NCBI GenBank assembly: GCA_911728435.2 | Contig: OU452210.1 | Location: 1,922,001-1,986,000 of the forward strand | DNA from: Apoderus coryli | Lineage: Eukaryota > Arthropoda > Insecta > Coleoptera > Attelabidae | DNA length: 64,000 nt | Reading direction: 5' to 3' | Translations under genes and position numbers: made by a program | Shown here: positions 44,901-56,900 of the stretch, in pieces | Position numbering within the stretch: position 1 is the stretch's first letter | Layout of the letters: each line of letters opens with the position of its first letter | Notes under the pieces: generated by a model | Database searches by the model: none | Told to the model about the DNA's origin: nothing | Seen by the model: the letters and a program-made list of their open reading frames with translations, nothing else

Positions 44901-47900
44901 CATCAACATAATATGATTGAATCGAATAAACAAACTAGACGCAGCGCGTAGGAACTAGGTACTACACACAACCTTCGGTTGTTGAGATGTTTTTAATTTC
45001 TGAATAAACGAGATAGTTTCACAGTTTTTTTTTGTATATTTGAAGATTGCAACATGCAGCTGCAGCAGCTCGAGAGTTAGAACGAAGAAGAAAGAGCCGT
45101 AAAAGTCGAAAACGAGATATGGGTGATGGGATGTTAACTATGCGAACAAAACCGCCCCCAGAAAAAGAGTTTGTTGACATTTTTCAGAAATTTAAACTTT
45201 CTTTTAATTTGCTAGCCAAATTAAAAGCACATATACATGATCCAAATGCTCCGGAACTAGTACATTTCCTTTTCACACCGTTAGCATTGATTGTAGAAGC
45301 ATCTCATGATACTTATTTTGATCAGCATATTCCACATAACGTTATATCGCCATTGCTTACAAGAGAGGCAATCAATTTATTGATGAATTGCGTCACAAGT
45401 AAAGAAACAGAATTATGGCATTCTCTTGGTAGTGTTTGGCTAATGCCACGTGATCAATATAAAGGACATGTACCATTATATCATCCCGTATTTATGGATG
45501 GTTGGTCACCTGAATATCCTGTGATGGATGAGGCTGACACAGAGAATGGCAAATATTCTGGACATGAAGATTATAATGATTATCATGGACAAGTTCAAGA
45601 TACGAATATTATGACCATGTATGAAAGTAATAAAGATGCATCACCAATTATGGGAGACAGTACCCGTAGCGATATTTCCGTGGATTCTATTGATCGTAGT
45701 GGTGGCGATGAAAGAAGATTACAAGAGAGATTTTTAGACGAATTACAGAGCAGAAATGCAAATATTGTGCAGGTTACTTATCCGCGTACAGCTAACAATG
45801 ATAAAGAACTGACAGTAGCTAGGGGCGAATTCCTCGAGGTATAATTTAATGTTATTTGTTGTTGTTTTAGATACCCATATTAATATATTGTGTTATCTCA
45901 GATTTTAGATGACAGTCGCAAATGGTGGAAAGCACGCAACAGCAAAGGCCAAATGGCACATGTACCTCATACAATTGTCACTCCATATCATTCCAATGGC
46001 AGCAATATTTTTAGCAACCCTTTGTACACACAACAAAGTAGTAGAAATATGCATAGATCAGTAAGTTTAATTTATTTAGTTGGCAGGTTTAATTGCTACA
46101 TTTAGAGACAAGAACTTGGTCTCCACAAAATCCAACTTTTGGGGTGTCCACTATAAAGTATATTAAATTTATTTTATGTCAATATTCCGACAATATTTAT
46201 ATCCATTCTCATCATATTTTGTACTTTCGCGTTACAAAATATACTCCAGTTAATGTACCTATAGGTTTTTCATGCCGGTTGATGTGTGCTTCGAAATTAA
46301 TAATATATATAGAAGCCAATGAAGAAGAAAATCATTCGTTTCAGGTCCAGTTATTTGCCATACACTATTAGCGTTTGCCCAAAAATCAGTACAAATCGTT
46401 TTATAAGGCAACTAGGTTAATAATGTTCAAGAAATTACTTATCAGTACAGTGAGCTGGTGCTCCGTCCAATTAGTACCAAGATGAACGGTAGTCTTCTAA
46501 TGACATATTTTCTAAAAACTCTTGTAAAACTGCCCTGAAAATTTCTAAGTATTTGTTGCTAGTTATCGACCCATCGTAAATTAGACATGTTATTTGATTG
46601 TCTTTTAAAAGGCAAAAAGCATTTACACCAAAGTTTTCTTGAAATCCCATTACCTAACTGCATGCGGATTTTGATCAGCCCAAATGTGTTCATTTGTTCT
46701 ATTAAAAATACCTTCTCGAGAAACCTTCTCTTCATGTGCCATATATGTTTTTTTTTTTAAATTTGGTTCTAGTTGGATGTGTACCAGAATATTTTCACAA
46801 AATTGGTTTCGACATTGGTAATCCTCGGGTTTCAAATCCTGAACTTTTGTTAATTTAAAATGATGCATATTATGATGATCATTCAAAGTCTTTTGCACAC
46901 CATAATATGATAACCCCAAATGGTATGCAGCACTATAAAGTGCCGACTGAGGATTTGCCAAAAAATAAGCCAAAACATTCAGAATATTGTCTTCATCGCT
47001 GGTTACTGGTTTTGGTAACTTTTATCTATCTTCAGTTTAGATCCATAATTAACAAACTTATTTTGAATTCGATTAAACTTTTTTTTATTCATTTGCGAAT
47101 ATTTGATAATATACAGGGTGTTGCATTTAAGAAAATAACTTATGCCTATTTTTACTATTAGATCATACTATAGTGATTTGTGACCACTCTGTACCTTGGT
47201 GTGCCATCTTCTTTATAAATCTTTTTGTAGCAAGGTAAGCGTGAACCAGCAGCTGTAATCTGCAAAAAGATTCTGCAAGATTATCCGCATTTAAATATTA
47301 ATTTGATAATTTTAACATTAAATTGTTTTTTAGGAGTCACCTTTAGAAAGATTCAACAACGCCCACGGTTCCAATGATGACCACAGATCCCCTCAACCAC
47401 ATAAAAGTTCGGATTGGATTATAAATGAAAGACTTGGTAAGAAAGGTGAATTTAGGTATTTTTAATTCAAACTGGCTTTTGTTTATGTTGTTTTGCTTGG
47501 TATATTGCTAACGACTGTTTTTTTTTGTAAGACCACAAAGAAGAATATTTAGTACGCCTGTTTTTAATAATTCATGGTTTTAATAATATTTTTTATGTAT
47601 ATGTAAAAAGATTATAAATAATATTTTAACATACGTATTATATTTAACTATTTATCATTCATTGAAAGGAAAATCTGAATTATGGTTGAATTATTCTTTC
47701 TTTTAATTGTTATGAAATTGTTGATTTTACGTAAATATAATAAAAAAATAATAACTCAGAGGTAACTGGTTACTGATACTATAATTTCTCATTTTTATAT
47801 GAAACTTTGATATAACTTTTCGCATCTAAATTTTTTGTATAATTTGCATTCGTAATAAATTTTTACAAAATTGAATGTGCTTTTATTATACTGTTTGTTA

Positions 47901-50900
47901 AAAATTTACAGGCTAAAGCTTTATGTATGTGTTATGGCGCGAAATTGCTAAAGTTCACGTTTACCGAATTTTTTAAATAATCAATACATTTGATGTGACA
48001 AATTATAATTGTTTGTTTTACCATTGTTCGACCTCTATTCATTAATGTAAGATGGTTTAGTGGATGATAGGTCAATAAAAAGTGATTTTTTTCATTGACC
48101 TATCATCATCCACTAAACCATCTTACAATAATTTTTTGTTGTCATGATTCACCTCCCAATGGAAATTGTAGATTGGTATAGGAAATATGCAAACTTGAAA
48201 AGGAAATGTCTTCTATTCATGTTACGTTTCGGACCTAATCTGCCGTTATTCAAGCTCCCTAGCTCTTAGTTTATGGTAAATAAATGTAACTAGAGCTTGA
48301 ACAAGGAGAAACGTAACTTGAACAGAACATTTACAATGTCCACATTCCCGATACCTATCCACAATATTATAGTTTTTTTCACAAATGGTCGATATCTATC
48401 CACAACCGTATTGATTTTACGTAATGGGAACCTTATTTTATTACGGATTTGGAAAGAGCGGCAAATTTTACATTCAAATGACTTTGACCAAGATAATTTT
48501 TTCACATCAGAACCCATATTTTTCACAAAAAGCATATCAAATAGTTACTTTCTATTCCAATAATAGCCTCTCAGTTACTAATCGTCTCAAAACAATACAC
48601 CTTGATCGGAGGAGAAGCTGCTTCTTAAATTTTAGGAGTCGTAGATTTGGAATTTTCGGTCTCCTGAAGAAACTGCATAAAAAAGGTGTCTTGTATCTCA
48701 AAACTATCATGGGCAAAGTGTCGATCATGGGTAGGCTAATTTTCTGTTTTGAAAAAAATCGATTGTTTGACTCAGAAAATTAACCAATTTACGCCAAATT
48801 TGGATACGTGGGTTTTTGGGGTTTCTGATTACAAATTTGAAAATTGTAATATAGCAGATCAAAAACTGATTTCAGATTCATAGTCAGCGACCCCAAAAAC
48901 CCCCGTATACCAAATTTGGCGTAAACTGGTTGATTCTGAAAATCTTGTCCGCAACCCGTATACGGCTGTTCCCGTCTTTTAAATGTTAATAAACAAGTAG
49001 TAAAAAAAACTGTCAATTTTGCTACAATTTTATCTTCTTAAGACTGTCAAAAGAATTTCTTTTTTAAGGATTTGCCGTTTTTTAATCGTCCTATTGAGGA
49101 TAATTGAAAACCAGTAACTATCGATGCATTCACACATCTAACCCTCCTTTTCAGGATTGTTATTGGAGATTTTTTTTGTGGAGGTTGCTGTTTTTTTTTG
49201 ACGTAGTAAAAATATACTTCAAATAAAAGAAAACAAACTAAAACTTCCAAAGTCAACTCCACAAAATCTTTAATTCAATTATAAAAAAAGGGAAACTAGT
49301 TTCGGCTCAACAAGCCATCATCAGTCCATTCTTACAAAAACATCCGTGTACAAAAAACAAAAAAAAAAAAAAAAAAAAAAAAAAAAACATCAAACATGAA
49401 TATAATATTCATATTCATGTTTGATGTTTTTTTTTTTTTTTTTGTTTTTTGTACACGGATGTTTTTGTAAGAATGGACTGATGATGGCTTGTTGAGCCGA
49501 AACTAGTTTCCCTTTTTTTATAATTGAATTAAAGATTTTGTGGAGTTGACTTTGGAAGTTTTAGTTTGTTTTCTTTTATTTGAAACTGACACTCCACTTT
49601 GATGATGGATAATTTATTTCGTTTGAAAAATATACTTAATAGTTCTTTTGAGCAAACTGGGAAAACTGTTATTTTAGTCAAGCCTTTCTCTCTTTCATAA
49701 TGGCTCCTATAACCGAACAAAGAGAGTTTTGATTTTAATGATGATAGGTTGGTGTGATAGACGTAGGACGTATGATGAAGTGGTGGAGTTATTTAATGAA
49801 ACTTGTCGAGGTTAACACGTAGGTATTAGTAAGTCGACTGTCTCTAAAACTCTCAATCTATTTGACGAGACTAGGACTACTAAGAATCGTCCATAATCCA
49901 CCAGGCCAAAAACCGAAAATACAGAAAGGCCTCTGAACAGCCTCAAAGACATCGAATGTCAATTTGTAGGAACGTGGAGATCATTAAATGTCACCCCTAT
50001 AAAATACACCTTCATCAGGAACTGATGAATGAAGATGATCTTGACCGGCGAGTTAAATTTTGTGAGAACGTGATGCAAAGAATTGTTCAAAATCCTAATT
50101 TTCAGCAATTTATGTTTTTTTCAGACGAATCGACATTTCAACTTAATAGTTTTGCAGATATTGGAGCAATAAAAATCCTTATTGGTTACGAAAACATCAT
50201 ACGCAATACCCGCAAAAATTGAATGATTGGGCAGGTGTTTTTACTATTTGAAAGTGAATAATCACGGAAATTTAGACGCACCAAAATATCTGCAATTACT
50301 ACATGAGAAAATAGTTTCAACGATTCAGGAGATAGCTGGGGGTGATTTTAATGAGGTTTAGTTCCAGCAAGATGGTACCCCTGTTCATTATCGGATGTGA
50401 GAAACTACCTCAATGGTGTATTTAATATAATAAATTTATATAAATTTTGGGTTGGTCGGAGGAATTATTGAGTGGCCAGCCAGGTCCCCTGGTCTGACTA
50501 CACTTGATCTTTTTTCTTTGGGGCTACATAAAAAATAAAGTTTACCTCACTAAACCACGTGAGAAAGAAGAGTTAAGACAAAGAATGTTTGCTCCGAAAT
50601 TACACATGATATAATAAGGAGTACGATTAAAAATGTGTATATCCGTCTAGGAATCTGCCAGGATGTTATGGAGAACATTTTGAACACAAGCTGTAAGAAT
50701 AAATATCTTTCATTTCTCCATTTTGAGATCGCTAGCCTTGCCTTCACTGGCCGGGATCACTATCCTTGCCTACAGTAGCTGGAACTCTTTGAAATGACCT
50801 TTAAAGACTTGTTCATAGCCAAGAGCATGGTCATGGTAATCTTCGTACGTGTTATTTTCCATTCTTTCTACATCAGCGATATTATGTTCTGATGTAACAA

Positions 50901-53900
50901 AATTAACTTGTGATTGATATGAACTTGAAGATGGTGGCCAAGTCTAATTGAACGTGAAATTTCTCGCTCTTTCCAAGTTCGTAACAAAACTAAAGGTCTT
51001 ATTTAAAAGATACCTTCACCTTGGAATCACTTTGAATGACAACTTCATGGTCAAAGTGACCGGTATATATAGGACTTGTGCATAGGTACGTATCTGGAAA
51101 GGGTGTTACTAAAGACGTGCGAATGATTTTAATGGGTGATTGCTGAGGTTTTATTTTATGTAAAAAGTTCATATAACCTAAGATCCAGACTGTTTACTTT
51201 CTCATTTTTATACTTATATATATATAAATTTCCAAAACATCTTGAGAACTTTCAAACAAAATTTAGGAGACGATAATATGGGTATTTTGAAGTATAAAAA
51301 ATATTTCCACCACACCAGTGGCGTCTGTCTGCCACGCGATATATTTTTAAAGGAAAATGGCAGGCCACTGATTTTTTTCTAATTCGAAAATATTTTTTGA
51401 AATGTTCCATTAATTATTTACAAAAATTACATCTTAAGTATTTTGTCGCTCCGATTATTATTCGACTAAACCCAAGTCTTGTCTTGTCTCGGTGAGTATC
51501 ACAGTAGAATTTGAAGCGTCTTATTTTTACTCCCAGATAAAGGAACTAAAGAACACAATGACTTTCATTTTTATTGTTGAGTGTAGAGGTGAAGTCCCTC
51601 AGGACATAGCAATGAGGCCAAAGTCTTAGTCCTTTTGTGGAAGCTCATGACTGCCAAACACTCTAAACCCCAATCTTCAAGGCTTCGCTCTTACCTAGGA
51701 TGTAAACAATTGTCGCCTTGTACACATTCCACGTAAACTGTATGTAATAACTCAAGTAGCGCGATGCTTCTTAAGACAAGAGTATATATCAGTGATGACA
51801 TTTCCATAACATATTGGTGTGAGAAAGAAGTGTGAGATTTGCTGATCAACAACAATGGAAACGCTGAATATATTCTTATTTTTATACCTTATCGAAATAC
51901 TATAGGCATATACAGGGTGTCCGTAAAGTAACGAAACGGGCGTTGCTGTAACAAAGCAAATTAGTTCTTGATGCGTCTGTGTGTGAAGCTGTTGGTTTCG
52001 ATGGATCAAAATGAGTTAGTATAGGAGGTTGTGACAGAGCTTTTCGTACATTGTTAAATGCCTCATCATGGCTTTCCGCGTCATACAGAGATTCGATCAC
52101 ATGATCAGTAATTGCTCGGTCGAAACAATTTGAGCAGGGGTCACTCAAATGAAATAATTGTTTTTTTCTCTATAAAAAATAGAGACAGATTCACCTGGTT
52201 CTTGTTTACGATTCATAAATTAACTGCGTCTGATTCGAGTATTTTCTTTTTTCTTAAAATAGCCTTCCAGTTCTTCTAGAACATGACTGGCTTTAATTTG
52301 ATTAAAATTTTCAATTTTCAATACAAATCGGACAACATCTAGAATATCTTGATTAAAAAATGTGGATAATAAAGCTGTTACCTGGCCACTTTTATTCAGA
52401 TGTATTCCTTGATACAACGAGTAATTTTCAAAATTGATTTTCCAGTCTTTGAACTGCGCTAGGTTTAGGGAATCGTTTAGCTTTTCTGGTAAAGGTATAT
52501 TGCTTGGTAAACGTATCTATTCCATGTTAGTAACGTCTGCACACTCCGTCTTTGAGTTCTGGACTTCTTCTGGAATTCTTTCTTTATTACTACTATCTTT
52601 CTGAATTGCTAACAAATGCCTCATACTGTTTTGTATTTCTGATAGATGTTGTTTGAAATCCGTCTTCATATTTTTTAACGATTCTTCGGTTTTCGTTTCT
52701 AAAGTTCGTAAAGCTTGGTTGGTTGTTTCAATACATGCTTCTGGAATTTCTGTAGATGTCTGGTTTGATTTCTTACCCTTATTCTTACGAGTTGACATTT
52801 TTAGCATTCTAAAACAGCTGCTCTTGGTTCTTAATTAGACTGCGCCATGTTACGTTTTGTATTCAAAATATTTTATAAACTTTTTATTAAATAATATTAC
52901 AATGTCAAAACTAACCTAACTAATGTCAAAAATCCTGCTGGTATATCAACATAATAATAATAATAATATACAAGACTACCACATTTTGTACACTCAATAT
53001 GCAATACCCAATTTGTAGATGATAGTATTTTGATATCCGTCATCCTGGACACCAAGACGTCACTTCCGGTCCCGAACTGACTGGCAGTATGCAATACACT
53101 GGAATAGCTAGTTGACATTAAAGTTAGAGACTTTTATCATCTATTATCATCGGCAATGAAATTAGCCTGAATTTGTGTCGTGTGATTGTTTTGTATTTGC
53201 GGTAGGCTTAATTAGAGCTTTTCAATGGCTTTTTAGAGAAATGTACAATTTCAATATGAATACTAATTTGTTTATTAATTTCCATTCAATGACTTCTAGA
53301 AGAAAAAAATGATAAAAAGGTTGAAGCTCCAATTCCACCACCACCACCACCTATACCGCCTGAAATTCCTAAAGAACCGCCTCTTCCAACAACCTTAAAA
53401 AGACGCCCGTCCAGACATTCAATTAAATCAACCACATCGTTGGGTATAGGGATGAATGAAGAATTGGCCACAGTACTAACGCTAGTAAGAGAACGTGAAA
53501 AACAACGACCACATATTGAAATTAAACAAACAGCTGAAATGTTTATTAGTCAAAAATCTAATCCAAATGAAGTACAAGAATGGTTAAAAGCAAAAGCTTT
53601 TGATGAACATATTAGAAATAAATTTAAGGGACTATCTGGTTACCAATTGTTTGATATGCAAAAATCTGAATTGGAAAGAATTTGTGGTTCTGCTGAAGGA
53701 AAGCGTTTATTTGGACAATTAACAATTCAAAAGTCTATCAGTGGAGTAAGTATATTATGTTTATACTGTTTGCTTTGTAAATTTATGATAAACTTTGCAT
53801 AAATTTAATATCCATCGTTTAAATTTATATGATACAGAGGCTGGCCCAATGAAAACGAGTATGTATGTAACAATAACTTACTTTTTACAATTTAATACTT

Positions 53901-56900
53901 TCTATGCTACAGAATACGATAAACAAAATTACCACAATAATTTTATTTATCACCATCATTATTCAACTACGGAGAATACCGCCAAAAATTCCAATTTTTG
54001 CGCAAACAAAATCAACATGTTCAAGAATTTTTCAAAAAATGTAGGTATTCTATAAGAAAAACCCAACAAAAAATTATTAGCAAAAGTGGTCATGAAAAAT
54101 TAAAAAAAAAAACATTTTAACTTTCAATTTTTAGACAGGTTACATTTTGGAATCATGCGGTTAAAATTCTAGCAGTAATTCAGCCATTTTTCAGTTATTT
54201 AATTTTGTATGGAACTACAGTTTAGCGTGGAATCCGAACCACGGTCATCGACTGCCACCCACCTGCACCCACGACCTCTGACTATGTAGTGTATAACTAC
54301 TTTTACATTTATGGTAGGCATTCTCGGGTTTTATGATGGGCATTATTGGAATACAACTTAGTCAAAACCATTGTTCGTGAACTGTACTATACTTGACTGC
54401 CGTAATCGCACCGAGATGTGTTTGAATTGAACATGTGGGTATCTCCCCTTTTCTAGCAGTTAATTGCGAACATTGCCGAAGGCTATATACCGGGGCAAAA
54501 ATAATATCTTTAAATTCTTGTACCAAGGGCTCAAATATGGTAAATATAGAAAGTAATTTGTTATAATAATAAATATTATTATTAGAGTTATCTTAAAATT
54601 TTAAACTGTAAATCAAACACCTATATTTTTTCAGAACAACTTAATTACCGCCAGGGGCGTGCCAGAAATTTTGTTTAAATTTTAACTGCTGAGACCATTG
54701 TGTTAAATTTCTCAGGAAGGCAATAACCAAATTAATACCATAAATAGTACATTACATGTGCTAATTACCAATACCTGTGAGAATGACATGCAAGCCGTCA
54801 GGGACGTACTAGATTTTCTTTTAAATTTTAACTGCTGAGATCATTGCGTTAATCGGTCTCGTTTTTTGTACATAAATGTTCAAAGTTTTCTTTTTTTTTT
54901 TGAAAGGGTCCGTACGACTTAAGTCCCCGGTTTCACTGCAGCCTCATGGGCTTATTGTGAAAAATTCCAGTATATTATGCCACCCAATCCAGCAACCCTG
55001 TACCCTCCACTAACTTGTGGAGTTCAGTTATGTGTTGGGTGTCAATATCTGCTGGCGCAATCAGCGAATGCCCAAAAATAGCGTGTCGTCTTCGTTGTAG
55101 AACTACACACTCACATATTACATGGTAAGCTGTTTCAACTGCCCCATTACACAATCTGCATTGCAGGTCCCCATTGTGCAGCCCCATTTCAGAGCGCAAT
55201 GCCCAGTAAGGAGTCCCATAGTTATTCGCATCTGACTCCTGCTTAATGATAGCAGTTTTTCAGTGCGTTTTGTTGCGGCACCAGGTATAAACCTCTTCCC
55301 ATGCTCCTGCTTGGGAATATGTTCCCAATATCTCTGGTGCTCGCTTTTGACCCAGCACTTGAGGAGTTCCCTCGCCGTTCTTTTAAACAAGCCCAGTGCA
55401 GGTTCCGTGCCAGTATATGTGGTTTCAGAGGCTTGTCTAGCCAGCCAATCCGCTCTCTCGTTGCCTTCTATTCCCGAGTGCCCCGGGACCCACACTAGAT
55501 TAACCCTGTTGTGGTCCGCCAAGGCCCTAAGTTCTGTTTGGCATTCCCATACCAGTTTGGTTGTAACCTTGGGGTTTCTCACAGCCCTTAAGGCCGCCTG
55601 GCTATCTGAACATATATTGATTCGCTTGTTTGTATAAGCCCTCAATCTGTTTAGTTTTGCACATTGCAGAATTGCAAACACTTCCGCTTGAAATACGGAT
55701 GTGTTTTTCCCCAGTGAGAATCTTAGATTCGTGTTCCTTGTCCCACTGTATATTCCTGCACCACTTCCACTTTCGGTTTTTGACCCGTCTGTAAACCAGG
55801 TTATCCCTCTCAGTGTCCGTATGCAGTCTTTATCAAGAACTTCGCGGTCCACAATATGCACTTCGAAGTTTGGTATGATGTGGTCCATGGGCATGTCTAT
55901 GATGCCATCCCCAATACATACGCCAATTTTGGTATGTCCCGATAAGTGGGTACAGTTCCTACCAACCCTCGCAGTCTAATGAATGCCGCCCCCGCCTCCA
56001 TGCTTACCATGATGTGCAAGGGTGGGAGGTTCAGCAATACTTCCATTGCGGCTGTCGGAGTAGTTCTAAAAGCGCCCGTCATTGCTAAGCAGGCAAGCCT
56101 CTGTACCCTGCCCAACTCAGCAATGGCGGTATGCTGTTGCGTTTTCGTCCACCAAATCAGCGACGAGTATGTTATCATAGGTCTAACTACCGCAGTGTAC
56201 AACCAGTGCATCATCTTTGGATTTAGTCCCCATGTTTTCCCATGCAAGCGTCTGAGTAACATAAGCGTTCTCTCCGCTCGTGCTCTGGTTCTTTTAAGGT
56301 GTGCGGTCCAGGTAAGCTTTGAGTCTAGAGTGACCCCTAAATACTTTACCTCCCCGGACATTTTTACGATTTCACCTTGAAGGTACAGTGGTCCTAGTCC
56401 CTCTGTTTTCTTCCTCCTGGTGAAAGCGATCATTGCTGACTTTGACGGGCTCATTCTTAGTCCCTGTTCCAAAGTCCAGCTTGTTGCTATCTGAAGGGCC
56501 CGTTGCATACGTTCCCTGACTATGCTATTGAACTTTCCCTGGACATGTATGACTGCAAAGCCCAGAACCCCAAATCCTTCATTGTCCAGAACTCTTAGCA
56601 ACTCGTCTATAACAAGGTTCCACATCAGAGGAGATAGTACTCCCCTGCGGGCACCCTCGTACAGGCTTAGCTATTATTGTATCCCCCATTACTGAGGTAC
56701 ATACCATTCTTCCTTTAAGCATGCAGCTTATCCACCTGCAGCAAGTCGCATTGATGCCTCGTTGCCTCAGTGCTCCTAGGATTGAGTTCGTTAAAACGTT
56801 ATCGAAGGCTCCCTGTATGTCCAGGAAGGTTGCAAGTAGAACCTCCCTGCTCTCCAGGGCGTATTCCGCCTTACTAACTAATTGATGCAGCGCTGTCTCA

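Noticed and set aside
48424..48783. A 119-codon + strand frame as a gene
   Set aside because: No family motif, overlaps another frame, uses local AT-rich composition, lies in an intron, and has no splice or start context.
55263..56380. Plus-strand open frames of 124-144 codons between 55.2 and 56.4 kb
   Set aside because: They are antisense shadows of the minus-strand RNase H and RT of the non-LTR element, with no motif of their own.
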